The notes: generated by a model from the letters alone, not told the origin. Positions 44,189-53,719 are shown, counted from the first letter of the stretch. The stretch: 64,000 nucleotides of DNA from Mesorhizobium sp. YC-39 (GCF_025753795.1 NZ_JAOWPS010000001.1:1736001-1800000), one strand, 5' to 3'. A program made the numbers and translations.

Positions 44189-46207
44189 TCAGCTCCGATA
44201 GCAGACGGTACGTGCCGCTTCGGCGATCCGTGCCGCGTTGGGGATGAGTTCGCGTTCCAGTGCGGAATTGTAGGGCATCGGGACATCGGCCATGCCGACG
44301 CGTACCACCGGCGCGTCGAGCCAGTCGAAGGCGTTCTCCATGATCAGCGCCGAGATTTCGGCGCCGAACCCGTATGTGGTCCAGCCTTCATGAGCGACGA
44401 CGCAACGGTTGGTCTTGCGCACCGAGGCAAGGATGGTCTCGCTGTCCAGCGGCCGCAGGCTGCGCGGGTCGATCACTTCGGCCTCGATGCCGTCGCGCGC
44501 CAGATCGCGCGCCGCCGAAAGCGCGACGTCGACCATCGCCATCGTCGCGACGATGGTGACGTCCTTGCCCGGTCGGCGGATGGCCGCCTTGCCGATCGGC
44601 AAGGCATAGGGCGCCTCCGGCACCGGGCCACGGCTTTGCTGATAGAGCAGCTTGTGCTCGATGAAGACGACCGGATTGTCATCGCGGATCGCCGCCGTCA
44701 GCAAGCCCTTGGCATCGTAGGGATTGGAGGGCGCCAGCACCACGAGCCCGGGAATATGCGCGAACCAGGTCTCCAGCGATTGCGAATGCTGGGCGCCGAG
44801 GCGGATGCCGCCGCCCTGCGGCCCACGGATCACCAGCGGGATGCGCGCCTCGCCACCCAGCATGAAGCGCAGCTTCGCCGCCTGGTTGACGATCGCATCC
44901 ATCATGTGGGTGATGAAGTCGAAGAACTGCACTTCCACGATCGGCCGCAAGCCGGTCAGCGCCGCGCCGACCGCGGCATTGGCGATCACGTTCTCCGAAA
45001 TCGGCGTGTCCCTGACGCGGCCGGCCCCGAACGCCTGCTGCAAGCCTGCCGTGCACTGGAACAGGCCGCCGATGCGGCCGACATCCTCGCCGAGCACGAT
45101 GACGTTTTCGTCGCGCGCCATTTCCTGGTGTATGGCCTCGCGCACCGCCTCGACATAGCCGAGTTGGCGTGACCCGGCTTCCGGCTCGGGGGAGGCGGCC
45201 AATGACGGCGCCATGACCGCCGGAAAGAGGATGTCCATCGCCGGCTCCGGCGCCTGCCCGGCAGCCGCGATCGCCTGTTCAATCTCGGCGTCGGCCTTGG
45301 CGGCGATGGCATCGATACGCTTCTGGTCCACTTGCCGCTGCCTGAGCAGCACCGTCATCTTCAGGATCGGGTCGCGCCGGCGCCACGCTTCTTCCTCGGC
45401 CTCGGGACGATAGCGCGGCAGATTGGTGCGCATTGAATGGTCGCCGGAACGATAGGTCATCGCTTCGATCAGGCTCGGACCTTCGCCGGCGCGTGCCCGT
45501 TGCACGGCGATGCCGACGGCATCCCGCACGACGACGGCGTCGTTGCCGTCGATGGTTTCGCCCGGCATGCCGTAGGCGGCCGCGCGGGTGGAAATCCGTG
45601 GCACGGCGGATGCCTGTTCGACCCCCAGCGACAGCCCGTAGCCATTGTTCTCGCAGATGAAGATCACCGGCAGCTTCCAAAGTGCTGCGAGATTGAGGGA
45701 TTCGTGGAAAATCCCTTCATTGGCGGCACCGTCGCCGAAGAAGGCGACGCACACCTGTCTGGTGCCGCGGATGGTCGCCGAGAGTGCCGCGCCCGTGCCG
45801 ATGCCGAGCCCTGCGCCGACGATGCCGTTGGCGCCGAGAATGCCGCGGTCCAGTGCTGCGATATGCATGGAGCCGCCGAGCCCATGGCCGTAACCGGTGA
45901 CGCGGCCGAACAGCTCGGCCATCATCTTGCCGGTGTCGGCGCCCTTGGCGATGCAATGGCCATGGCCACGATGGTGCGAGACGATGTAGTCGTCATCGCC
46001 GAGCACCGCGCAGGCGCCGACCGCGATCGCTTCCTGACCGACGCAGGAATGCGCCGTACCCTTGATGGCGCCCGATTTGAACAGCTCCGCCGCCCGCTCC
46101 TCGAAGCGGCGGATGCGCCACATGTCGAGAAAATAGGTTTCAAGCTCGGTGGTCTCCAGCATGGGAGACACCGCAGAAACCACACTTTCCCGACGCGCCA
46201 TGCTCAT
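44189..46207 (-). CDS. Fused E1 alpha-beta thiamine diphosphate-dependent dehydrogenase
   Basis: 672 residues from the ATG at 46207; an ATG at 46240 lies inside the upstream gene. Residues 1-320 are the E1 alpha part with the TPP motif GDGAANEGIF...ENN near 155-190. From about 345 the E1 beta part follows (GEDVGRIGG, near 375, then PISENVIANAA). The two chains are separate in most pyruvate, acetoin and branched-chain enzymes. No E2 or E3 gene is near, so a partner must be elsewhere or the enzyme uses another acceptor. With the butanediol-dehydrogenase-like SDR upstream, an acetoin-type or hydroxyketone substrate is possible. Confidence 0.9.
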   Translation of the reverse strand: MSMARRESVVSAVSPMLETTELETYFLDMWRIRRFEERAAELFKSGAIKGTAHSCVGQEAIAVGACAVLGDDDYIVSHHRGHGHCIAKGADTGKMMAELFGRVTGYGHGLGGSMHIAALDRGILGANGIVGAGLGIGTGAALSATIRGTRQVCVAFFGDGAANEGIFHESLNLAALWKLPVIFICENNGYGLSLGVEQASAVPRISTRAAAYGMPGETIDGNDAVVVRDAVGIAVQRARAGEGPSLIEAMTYRSGDHSMRTNLPRYRPEAEEEAWRRRDPILKMTVLLRQRQVDQKRIDAIAAKADAEIEQAIAAAGQAPEPAMDILFPAVMAPSLAASPEPEAGSRQLGYVEAVREAIHQEMARDENVIVLGEDVGRIGGLFQCTAGLQQAFGAGRVRDTPISENVIANAAVGAALTGLRPIVEVQFFDFITHMMDAIVNQAAKLRFMLGGEARIPLVIRGPQGGGIRLGAQHSQSLETWFAHIPGLVVLAPSNPYDAKGLLTAAIRDDNPVVFIEHKLLYQQSRGPVPEAPYALPIGKAAIRRPGKDVTIVATMAMVDVALSAARDLARDGIEAEVIDPRSLRPLDSETILASVRKTNRCVVAHEGWTTYGFGAEISALIMENAFDWLDAPVVRVGMADVPMPYNSALERELIPNAARIAEAARTVCYRS

Positions 46208-46217
46208 GAAAAGAGGC

Positions 46218-46991
46218 TCATGTGAACAGGCAGCCGCCATTGACGTCGATGGTGGCGCCGGTCAGGTACGAGCCGTCCGGTCCGGCCAAGAAACTGATCG
46301 CCGAGGCGATCTCCGACGGATAGGCGGCGCGACCAAGCGGGATCTTGTCCCACTCCGTCTTCTTCATCTCCTCGAAGGTCACGCTGCGCTTCTCTGCCTC
46401 CTCGCGCAGGGCGTCGAGATGCATCGAGGTCGCGACATTGCCGGGCGCCACGGAATTGACCCTTATGTTGTCGGCCGCCAGCTCGGCCGCCGCCGTGTGG
46501 GTCAGCGAGATGACCCCGGCCTTCGATGCGCAATAGGCGCCGAAAAAGCCGTGGCCGCTTTTGCCGTACCAGCTCGAAACCGTGACGATCGAGGCGCCCT
46601 TTGCCGCGCGCAACGCGGGAATGAAATGCTTCATCAGGAATACGTTGGCGCGCAGGTTGACGTTGAAGACGCGGTCCCATTCGGCAATGTCGAGCGTCTC
46701 GATCGAGCCGACCTGCTGCAGCACGCCGGCAACCAGGCCGAGGAACTTCAGCGGCGCCCCGATCGAGGCGATCGCGGCATCGATCGCGCCATACTGGTCG
46801 GGGTTGGTGATGTCGGCGACGACGCCGATCACCTTCTGCCCGTCCTTGGCCTTTATCCCCTTGGCGACGTCAGCCACATTGTCGAACTGGTCGACGAGCA
46901 CCAGCGACCATCCGTCAGCGGCAAGCCGTTCGGCCGTCGCTCGTCCGATGCCACCGGCAGCGCCGGTCAAAACTCCCGTTTTCGCGCTCAT
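46218..46991 (-). CDS. SDR family oxidoreductase
   Basis: 257 residues from the ATG at 46991, overlapping the previous stop by 4 bp (ATGA). It has GAAGGIG near 11, a catalytic Ser in VSSWYG and YCASK near 158, so it is intact. The usual NNAG is replaced by GLVAG near 85, a local deviation in the cofactor region. Probably an NAD(P)-dependent polyol, sugar or hydroxy-acid dehydrogenase working with the adjacent SDR and the E1 protein on the imported substrate. No closer family is recognised. Confidence 0.88.
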   Translation of the reverse strand: MSAKTGVLTGAAGGIGRATAERLAADGWSLVLVDQFDNVADVAKGIKAKDGQKVIGVVADITNPDQYGAIDAAIASIGAPLKFLGLVAGVLQQVGSIETLDIAEWDRVFNVNLRANVFLMKHFIPALRAAKGASIVTVSSWYGKSGHGFFGAYCASKAGVISLTHTAAAELAADNIRVNSVAPGNVATSMHLDALREEAEKRSVTFEEMKKTEWDKIPLGRAAYPSEIASAISFLAGPDGSYLTGATIDVNGGCLFT

Positions 46992-47776
46992 TGCAGGATC
47001 ATCCCGCCGTCGATCAGCAGCACCTGGCCGGTCATGTAGTCGGATTGCGGCGACCACAGGAAACGCACCGTGCCGACGACATCGGATGGCTTGGCGACCC
47101 GGCCGAGCAGGATCTGGCTGGCCAGCGAATTCATTGCTTCGCCAGGCGCCTTGCTGGCGCCCATTGCCAGGAGGTCGGCATCGAGCTTCTCCCAGAGCGG
47201 CGTATCAACGACGCCTGGACCGAACGCATTGACCGTGATGCCCTTGCCGGCGAGCGCCCGTGCGCCGGCCTGCGTCAGGCTGATGACGACGGCCTTGCTG
47301 GCGGAGTAGGGGGCAAAGTCGGCAAAGCCGGTGCGCCCGGCAATGGAAGCGGTGTTGATGATCTTGCCTTTGATCCCGCGCTCGATCATCGCCTTGGCGG
47401 CTTCCTGGATGCCGATCAGTACGCCAAGCGCGTTGACGTCCATGATCGCATGCCAGGTCTTTTCGCTTGCCTCAAGGAAAGGCTCCGGCTTGTTGAAGCC
47501 GGCATTGTTGATCATGACGTTGATGCCGCCGAATTCCTTGCAGCAGGCGGCGACCGCCGCCTTGACCTCGTCGCGCTTGGTGACGTCGACCTTGCTGAAG
47601 ACGACGCGCCCGGCATGGTCCTTCGACAGTTCCTTGACGGTCTGTTCGCCGACGGCCGGATCGATATCGGCGATGACCACCCCGTAGCCATCCCTAAGCA
47701 ACGCTGTCGCGATTTCCCTGCCGATGCCTCGCGCGGCACCCGTGACGACGGCGCCGCCCTTGTTGTTTTCACTCAT
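46988..47776 (-). CDS. SDR family oxidoreductase, acetoin reductase/butanediol dehydrogenase-like
   Basis: 262 residues with intact motifs: TGAARGIG near 12, NNAGFN near 90, Ser in NTASIAG and YSASK near 160. The segment GITVNAFGPGVVDTPLW near 185 resembles that of BudC-type diacetyl/acetoin reductases, although sorbitol dehydrogenases share it. It lies 38 bp after the permease gene of the G operon. It probably oxidises the imported polyol or ketol; the fused E1 protein two genes on could then cleave the resulting diketone-type product. That pathway is inference. Confidence 0.88.
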   Translation of the reverse strand: MSENNKGGAVVTGAARGIGREIATALLRDGYGVVIADIDPAVGEQTVKELSKDHAGRVVFSKVDVTKRDEVKAAVAACCKEFGGINVMINNAGFNKPEPFLEASEKTWHAIMDVNALGVLIGIQEAAKAMIERGIKGKIINTASIAGRTGFADFAPYSASKAVVISLTQAGARALAGKGITVNAFGPGVVDTPLWEKLDADLLAMGASKAPGEAMNSLASQILLGRVAKPSDVVGTVRFLWSPQSDYMTGQVLLIDGGMILQ

Positions 47777-47814
47777 CCCGAAATCTCCTCTTCTTGAAAT
47801 CTTGCGGCACGGGC

Positions 47815-48777
47815 TCAGGCCCGAGCCGGTTGCAGTTTTCGCTCGCGCCGGCGCAGCCAGTAATCGAGCAGCAGCATGGCGAGCAGGATGCCGCCAATGA
47901 CGATGCTTTCGAACGAACCCGGTATGCCGCCGAGCGACACGGCCGACGAAATCAGGCGGATGATCAGCGCGCCAAGCAGCACGTTGAGGATGGTACCGCG
48001 TCCACCCTCTAGCGGCACGCCGCCGACGACGGCAACGGTGATCCCCGAAAGCAGGAAACTGTCGAAGCCGATGCCGGAAGCCGAGCCCGAGCGCAGGGCC
48101 GCGAGGATGCCGGCGCTGGCGCCGAGCATGGCAGACCCCGCGAACGCAGTCATATAGACCGGCAAGGTGGCAACGCCGGAGCCGCGCGCACGCTCGAGGT
48201 TGCCGCCGACCGCGTACATGGAAAGGCCGAGCCTGGTGTAGCGCATCAGCAGGCCGACAATGATGACGACGACAAAGCCGATCACGCCAAGCAGCGTCAC
48301 CGGGCCAAACTGGGCGACCAGCGCATCCGAGGCCCAGAACAGGTCCGCGGGCAGGATGGCCGGGCGCTGCGGCGCCATGACCAGGGCCAGGCCACGCAGC
48401 GCGATCAGCATGCAGACCGTCAGCACCAGCGAATTCACGCCGGTCTTTTCGATGACATAGCCGATGACCGCGCCGTAGAGGCCGGCGGTGATCAGCGCTG
48501 CCGCTATGCCGAGCGCCAGCGACGTCTCGGCCAGCGACAGCGCCATGATCGCTGCGACGGCGGCGACCGAAGCGACGGCAAGGTCGAGCTCGCCGACCAC
48601 CATCGTCAGCATGATGCCGGTGCCGACCAAGGCGATCAGGCCCATATTCTCGGTAATGGAGGCGGCATTCGCGATGGAGGCGAAGCCCGGCATGGTCAAC
48701 GAGAAGGCGACCAGCAGCACCACGCAGATGGCGAGCCGCACCTGGAAACCGGTATCGAGCTTGAGTGCGTTCCTCAT
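47815..48777 (-). CDS. Sugar ABC transporter permease, RbsC type (second of G)
   Basis: 320 residues with 8-10 hydrophobic segments from residue 15. The family landmark is degenerate here: VVGELDLAVASVAA near 62, where most have GGIDLSVG. It overlaps the upstream permease by 4 bp. It likely forms a heterodimeric channel with that permease. The C-terminus is basic (RRRERKLQ), cytoplasmic. Confidence 0.9.
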   Translation of the reverse strand: MRNALKLDTGFQVRLAICVVLLVAFSLTMPGFASIANAASITENMGLIALVGTGIMLTMVVGELDLAVASVAAVAAIMALSLAETSLALGIAAALITAGLYGAVIGYVIEKTGVNSLVLTVCMLIALRGLALVMAPQRPAILPADLFWASDALVAQFGPVTLLGVIGFVVVIIVGLLMRYTRLGLSMYAVGGNLERARGSGVATLPVYMTAFAGSAMLGASAGILAALRSGSASGIGFDSFLLSGITVAVVGGVPLEGGRGTILNVLLGALIIRLISSAVSLGGIPGSFESIVIGGILLAMLLLDYWLRRRERKLQPARA

Positions 48778-49745
48778 GAGCCGCGCGCCTTCAGCAGTCG
48801 CATCGACAAAAGCACGCCGGCCGCGAGCAATCCCTTCAGCAAGTCGCGCACGCCGGCATCGATGCCGAGCAGCAGCATGATGTTGCCAAGCATGGTCAGC
48901 ACGATCGCGCCGAAGCCGGCGCGCCAGAGCTGGCCTTCGCCGCCCTGGATGGCGATGCCGCCGACCAGGATGGCGGCGACGACATCGATGGTCAGGCCAC
49001 GGAACATGTCGCTCTTGGCCTGCGACACCTGGCCGACCACGAGGATGCCGACCAGGGCCGCCGTCAGAGCTGCGGCGACGAAGGCGATCATGACGATGCG
49101 GCGGGTCGGCACGCCGATGAGATCAGCCGCCTTCGGATTGGCCCCGGTCAGCACCATCTGGCGGCCGAGCTTCGTCCGCGACAGGAACAGCGAGCCGAGC
49201 ACCAGGAGCACGACGAAGATGATCGCCTGGTTGGGAATGCCGAACGTCGTGCCGCCGCCCAGCCATGCGATCGGATTGGGGCTGAGCGTGATCGTTCTGT
49301 TGTCGGCGAGCATGACGACGCTGCCGAACAGGGCCGAGCCGAAGGCCAGCGTGGTGACGATCGGGTTCAGCCCGCGCGACACCAGATAGCCCTGGACCAG
49401 CCCAAGGATGATGGCCACGGCGAAGGCCAGCACGAGAGCCAGGAGAACGGGCTGGCCCGCCGACACCGTTGCCGCGAAGACATAGGCCGCGGTCACCGCC
49501 TGCTGCTCGATGGCAAGGCTGACGAACTTGCCCGAGATGGTGATGGCGGCGGTACCGATCGCCGCAATGCCGGTGATGGCCGAGGCCTGGACGACGGCGA
49601 TCAGATTGGGCGTGGTGCCGAAGCCGTCGACCGTGAGCGCCGCGATTGCAGCCAGCGCCGCGATCGGCAGGAAAGGCCCAAGCCGTCTCAGCCAGACGCG
49701 GCGCGGGCTGTGCTCGGCCGTCGCGTCCCGCTGCTTTGCGGCCAT
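48774..49745 (-). CDS. Sugar ABC transporter permease, RbsC type (first of G)
   Basis: About 323 residues from the ATG at 49745, just past the ATPase stop; an ATG at 49769 would overlap the ATPase gene by 23 bp and is also possible. There are 8-10 hydrophobic segments after a basic N-terminus (PRRVWLRRL). The family landmark reads ISGKFVSLAIEQQA, which lacks the common GGIDLS, so this channel half is divergent. It pairs with the downstream permease and the RbsA-type ATPase. Confidence 0.88.
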   Translation of the reverse strand: MAAKQRDATAEHSPRRVWLRRLGPFLPIAALAAIAALTVDGFGTTPNLIAVVQASAITGIAAIGTAAITISGKFVSLAIEQQAVTAAYVFAATVSAGQPVLLALVLAFAVAIILGLVQGYLVSRGLNPIVTTLAFGSALFGSVVMLADNRTITLSPNPIAWLGGGTTFGIPNQAIIFVVLLVLGSLFLSRTKLGRQMVLTGANPKAADLIGVPTRRIVMIAFVAAALTAALVGILVVGQVSQAKSDMFRGLTIDVVAAILVGGIAIQGGEGQLWRAGFGAIVLTMLGNIMLLLGIDAGVRDLLKGLLAAGVLLSMRLLKARGS

Positions 49746-49746
49746 G

Positions 49747-51225
49747 TCACTCACGGTCGATACTGCCATGTGTAATCCATGTCGCCAGTTGGTCCCGGGT
49801 CAGTTGCGCCGACGGCGCCTGGTGCACCAGCCTGTTGTCGTGGAAGACCAGCACGCGTTCGCCAAAGCCCAGCACCTCGTCAAGGTCAGTGCTGGCAAAC
49901 AGGATCGCCAGCCCATCATCGGCCAGTGCGCGCAGCAAGCGGTAGATTTCCGCGCGGGCGCCGACATCGACGCCGCGCGTCGGTTCCTCGAGCAACAGGA
50001 TCCGCGGCTTGCTCGACAGCCATTTGCCGATCGAAACCTTCTGCGCATTGCCGCCCGAAAGCGCGTGCACCGGACGCTGGCGATAGGCCGGCAGGATGGT
50101 CATGCGATCGGCGTTGGCATCGACGGATTGCCGAAGCCGCGAGGGCCGCACCAGGCCCCACAGGCCGGACTGCGCGAGACCCGGCGCGCTCATGCTCTCC
50201 CACACCGGCAGGTCGCGAAAGAAGCCGTCCAACTGGCGGTCGTCCGAGCAATAGGCGACAGCTTCCGCCTTGGCGTTGGCAGCCGTGGCGCCCTGGAATT
50301 CGATTGCTCCGCCCGACAGCGGGCTGACGCCGGCGATGGCCCGGAGCGGCTCGACGAAACCGCTGCCGAGCTGGCCACAGGCGGCGACGATTTCTCCCGG
50401 GCGCAGATCGAGGCCGACCGGGCTCGCAAGGCCGCTGGTAAGGACATCCTTCAGCCGCACCACCGGCGCCGGGAGAGCCGCACCCGCACGCGCCGGCGCG
50501 TTCGGATAAAGCTCGTCGAGCTCGCGTCCGATCATCGCATGCACGATGCGGGTCATGCTGGCATCCTTCGTCTCGAACTGGTCGGCGAGCCGCCCGTTGC
50601 GGAGGATGACCGCCGCATCGCAAATCTCGTCGAGTTCGTTGAGCCGGTGGGTGATGTAGAGAACGACATTGCCCTCGCTTGCCAGGCGAAGCACGGCCTT
50701 GTGTACGAGCTCGATGTCGCTGTCGGCGAGCGCCGCGGTAGGCTCATCGAGGACCAGCACGCGGGCATCCTGGGAGAGCATGCGGGCGATCTCGACCAAT
50801 TGCCGCTCGCCGATCGTCAACTCGCCGACGGCGGTACCCGGATCGACGTGCCCGAGCCCCAGCCGGTTGAGGTATGGCGCGCAAAGGGCAGGGGCCGATC
50901 CCCGTCGCAGCCAGCGGGAGGGCTGCGTCAGCATGAAATTTTCCGCCACGCTGAGATTGGGCAGCACGCTGATCTCCTGCTGCACCACGGCGACGCCCGA
51001 GCGGCTGGCGCGCTCGGGACTGGAAAGATCGACCGGCGCGCCGTTGACCCGGATGGCGCCGGCCGTCGGCGTGACCAGGCCGGAGAGGATCTTGACCAGC
51101 GTCGACTTGCCGGCGCCGTTCTCGCCGAGCAGCGCCGTCACCTTGCCGGGCTCGACGCTGAACGTCACATCGCTCAGCGCGTGCACCGGTCCATAGGATT
51201 TGGACAGACCACTGATTTCAAGCAT
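49747..51225 (-). CDS. Sugar ABC transporter ATP-binding protein, RbsA type (double domain)
   Basis: 492 residues, two ABC domains. Domain 1 has Walker A GENGAGKSTL near residue 34, signature LTIGERQLVEIARM and Walker B LVLDEPTAAL. Domain 2 has the degenerate Walker A GQLGSGF, signature LSGGNAQKVSIGKW, and a Walker B that reads LLLEEPTRGVDVG with Glu for the usual Asp. This may weaken ATP hydrolysis at that site, a variation tolerated in this family. It powers the G importer. The 87-bp gap before it contains a hairpin. Confidence 0.93.
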   Translation of the reverse strand: MLEISGLSKSYGPVHALSDVTFSVEPGKVTALLGENGAGKSTLVKILSGLVTPTAGAIRVNGAPVDLSSPERASRSGVAVVQQEISVLPNLSVAENFMLTQPSRWLRRGSAPALCAPYLNRLGLGHVDPGTAVGELTIGERQLVEIARMLSQDARVLVLDEPTAALADSDIELVHKAVLRLASEGNVVLYITHRLNELDEICDAAVILRNGRLADQFETKDASMTRIVHAMIGRELDELYPNAPARAGAALPAPVVRLKDVLTSGLASPVGLDLRPGEIVAACGQLGSGFVEPLRAIAGVSPLSGGAIEFQGATAANAKAEAVAYCSDDRQLDGFFRDLPVWESMSAPGLAQSGLWGLVRPSRLRQSVDANADRMTILPAYRQRPVHALSGGNAQKVSIGKWLSSKPRILLLEEPTRGVDVGARAEIYRLLRALADDGLAILFASTDLDEVLGFGERVLVFHDNRLVHQAPSAQLTRDQLATWITHGSIDRE

Positions 51226-51243
51226 TTCGCAACACCGGCCGCG

Positions 51244-51269
51244 GCTGGCGACAGTCAGGAGTCGCCAGC
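51244..51269 (-). terminator. Hairpin between binding-protein and ATPase genes of G
   Basis: GCTGGCGAC (51244-51252), loop AGTCAGGA, GTCGCCAGC (51261-51269): a perfect 9-bp stem, 43 bp after the binding-protein stop on the minus strand and without a T-run. A likely stabiliser or attenuator. Confidence 0.6.
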
Positions 51270-51312
51270 ACCCTGGTTTGTCTGGCAGGCTGCCGCGCCT
51301 GCCTCCTTCAGA

Positions 51313-52434
51313 TCAATACACGCAATGGTCCGAGAAGGTCTCGCCCCAGAGCTTGAACTTCGACAGGACCTCTCCGGCCTTGGCCTTGTCGGTGCCGACC
51401 ACGACCTGCGGGTTCGGAATGATGTTGATCTTGCTCGGCGCGAAATTGAACTCGGGCCGGGCATCCGCGGTGTCGGGAGCGATGTATTGGCCGTCCTTCA
51501 CCTGTTTGCCATATTCGAAGTAGCGCGCCACGACGTTGAGCGAGAACCAGCCTTCGAGGCCGGCCGCCTGCACGCCGGTGGCGAATTCCTTCGCCGACTG
51601 GATCGCCGAGATGTCGGCGATGCAGGTGGCGCTGATCAGATAGACGTCCTTGCCGGGCACGAGGCCGACTTCCTCAAGCGCCTGCACGGCGCCGGTCACC
51701 GGTCCGTCCGAGGCGCCGTAGACGAAGTTGATACCTTTGCCGCGGATGCTCGGAATGAGCTGGCTCATCGCCTTGTAGCCGCTGGCATTGTCGAAGCCGG
51801 CATATTCCGACGCGATCACGTTGAACGGCTTGTCCTTCGTTGCGTCCGCGAAGCCGGCCTCGCGATCGTCGCCCGCCGAATATCCCGGAATGAACTTCAG
51901 GATCACCAGGTTGCCGCCGTCGCTGGCCAGCTTGTTGCCGGCCGCGACATAGGCGTCACGCGCCGCGATGGCGTTCTTGCCGGCAACCTGGCCGTTGAAG
52001 AAATCGTCGACGCCGGCATAGGCGACGACGAGGTCCTTGGCTTCCGGCCGCAGCGCCTGGTTGACCTGGAAGACCGGCACGCCGGTGCGGCTGAGGCGGC
52101 GCAGCGTCGCCAGACCCGCCTGGTTGTCGGCCGGCCACCAGACATAGGCCGCCGGCTGGTTCGGCGAGCCGATGCGTTGCTGGGCCTGCGCGTCCTGCTC
52201 GGTCTGGTCGAAATTGTTTTCGATAATGGTGATCTTGTAGTTGGCCTCGGCCGCGCTCTTCTCGGCGCCGCGGATCCACTGCGCCAGATAGGCGTTGCTG
52301 CGGCTGGGCATCAGGACGACGATCTCCTTGCCCTCGCCGTCGAGCTTGCCGTCGGCCTCCTGCGCCATGACAGGCGTCCATGCCAGCGCCACGGCAAACA
52401 ACGCCGCAAAGGCGGCAGCAATCTTCGTTCTCAT
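51313..52434 (-). CDS. Sugar ABC transporter substrate-binding protein, RbsB type
   Basis: 373 residues from the ATG at 52434, with GGGAGG upstream. A Sec signal peptide (MRTKIAAAF, hydrophobic to about 21) is cleaved near VMAQ. The mature part has the LacI-like periplasmic fold: EIVVLMPSRSNAY near 37 and YGASDGPVTGAV near 245. It is the first gene of the long minus-strand G operon (importer, two SDRs, E1). The CAATCGATTG operator lies 52 bp upstream of the start. Sugar or polyol specificity is unknown. Confidence 0.92.
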   Translation of the reverse strand: MRTKIAAAFAALFAVALAWTPVMAQEADGKLDGEGKEIVVLMPSRSNAYLAQWIRGAEKSAAEANYKITIIENNFDQTEQDAQAQQRIGSPNQPAAYVWWPADNQAGLATLRRLSRTGVPVFQVNQALRPEAKDLVVAYAGVDDFFNGQVAGKNAIAARDAYVAAGNKLASDGGNLVILKFIPGYSAGDDREAGFADATKDKPFNVIASEYAGFDNASGYKAMSQLIPSIRGKGINFVYGASDGPVTGAVQALEEVGLVPGKDVYLISATCIADISAIQSAKEFATGVQAAGLEGWFSLNVVARYFEYGKQVKDGQYIAPDTADARPEFNFAPSKINIIPNPQVVVGTDKAKAGEVLSKFKLWGETFSDHCVY

Positions 52435-52485
52435 GACTTCCTCCCGGTTTGTCGCCAAATGAGTAAGCGCCTGAAAACCTCTTGT

Positions 52486-52495
52486 CAATCGATTG
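52486..52495. promoter_or_regulatory. LacI-type operator before the G importer operon
   Basis: CAATCGATTG in the context TTGTCAATCGATTGCAAAA. On the minus strand its right half forms a TTGACA -35-like hexamer reading towards the binding-protein gene, so bound repressor would block RNA polymerase. It lies in the 271-bp divergent gap 52435-52705 between the importer and the lacI gene. Confidence 0.65.
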
Positions 52496-52705
52496 CAAAA
52501 AGTGTTGTCATGTGACCAACGGTCGCTGGGAATCGACGGCCGAGCACAGGGGGCGAGCGATCGTGGAGAGACGAAGAATCTTCCATTTGGCCATTCCGAT
52601 AGTCACCATGGGAAGGCCGGGGGCGAACCATCGCTTGCCAAATATCGGCCGGCCTGCCAGCAAGATCAGGGGATTGGCCGGCACAACGAGGATGCGGGCG
52701 AGGCC

Positions 52706-53719
52706 ATGGCGCGCTTGAACATGCGAGAGCTCGCGCTCAAACTTGGCGTCGATCGCGCCACTGTCTCGCGCGCGCTCAGCAACGACAAGGCGCATCTTGT
52801 CGCGCCGGCGACGCGGGAACGCATTCGCCAGGCGGCTGGTGCCGCCGGCTACCGGCCGGATCTCACCGCCGCCACGCTGCGCCGCGGCCGCTCGCACACG
52901 GTCGGGATACTGGTATCCGATCTCGGCAACGAGACCTTCATCGATGTCATTCGCACCATTTTTCGTCATCTCGACGCGCGTTCGGATGCGCCCTCGATCA
53001 CGCCGCTCATCGCCGAGACGCTGGACCAGCCCGACGCCACCCGCCGTCTGATCCATACATTCCTGTCGCGGCGCGTCGACGCGATCATTTCGCTCGCTTC
53101 GACAGAAGCCGACACCGCAATCCTGCAGGATGCCGCCCGCGAAGTCCCTGTGGTGCTGGCAATCCGCGCCATTGCGGGCGCCGTCTTCCCGTCCGCTTTG
53201 TGCGACGACAGGGCGGGAGGGGCGATGGTGGCGACGCATTTTGCCGAGCGGGGGCACAAGATCGTCTGTCAGGTCCAGGGGCCGCCACTGTCGGCGACGT
53301 TCAAGAACCGGGCGCTTGGATTCTCGGAGGTCTGCGCCTCACGATCCATCGTTGAAATGCCGCAGCGCATCTTTGCCGAGACCGCGACTTCGGGAGCCGG
53401 CAAAAGGGCGCTTGACGCCCTGCTGGCGGTCAGCCCGCGGCCGACGGCGATCTTCGCCCACAATGATGCGCTGGCGCTTGGCGTCATCGAGGCCATGCGC
53501 CATCGCGGGCTTCGCTGTCCCGAAGATCTCGCGATCGTCGGCTTCAACAACACGCAGCTTTCGCGGATACTGGCCGTGCCGCTTTCGACTGTGGACTATC
53601 CGGTCGAGGAGGTCAGCCGCCACGCCGGTGAACTCGTGCGCAACCTGATCGCCGATCCGTCATACCGCTTCGAAAGCCGGCTGTTTACGCCTTCCCTGAT
53701 CGTTCGCGCCTCTTCCTGA
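52706..53719 (+). CDS. LacI family transcriptional regulator
   Basis: 337 residues from the ATG at 52706, with GCGAGG close upstream; the open frame extends 70 codons back but that part looks non-coding. The N-terminal HTH (MRELALKLGVDRATVSRAL) and hinge lead into a periplasmic-binding-protein-like ligand domain (TVGILVSDLGN near 62, PTAIFAHNDALALG near 245). It is located between two RbsABC importers, G and H. The CAATCGATTG palindromes on both sides fit LacI-family operators and make it the likely repressor of both importers. The ligand is presumably the imported sugar. Confidence 0.92.
   Translation: MARLNMRELALKLGVDRATVSRALSNDKAHLVAPATRERIRQAAGAAGYRPDLTAATLRRGRSHTVGILVSDLGNETFIDVIRTIFRHLDARSDAPSITPLIAETLDQPDATRRLIHTFLSRRVDAIISLASTEADTAILQDAAREVPVVLAIRAIAGAVFPSALCDDRAGGAMVATHFAERGHKIVCQVQGPPLSATFKNRALGFSEVCASRSIVEMPQRIFAETATSGAGKRALDALLAVSPRPTAIFAHNDALALGVIEAMRHRGLRCPEDLAIVGFNNTQLSRILAVPLSTVDYPVEEVSRHAGELVRNLIADPSYRFESRLFTPSLIVRASS

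Noticed and set aside
49510..52515. Open frame of 1001 codons on the plus strand
   Set aside because: It is antisense to the permease, ATPase and binding-protein genes of region G, all with clear family motifs. Its translation is rich in Arg, Asp and His, a mirror of high-GC codon bias, and shows no domain.
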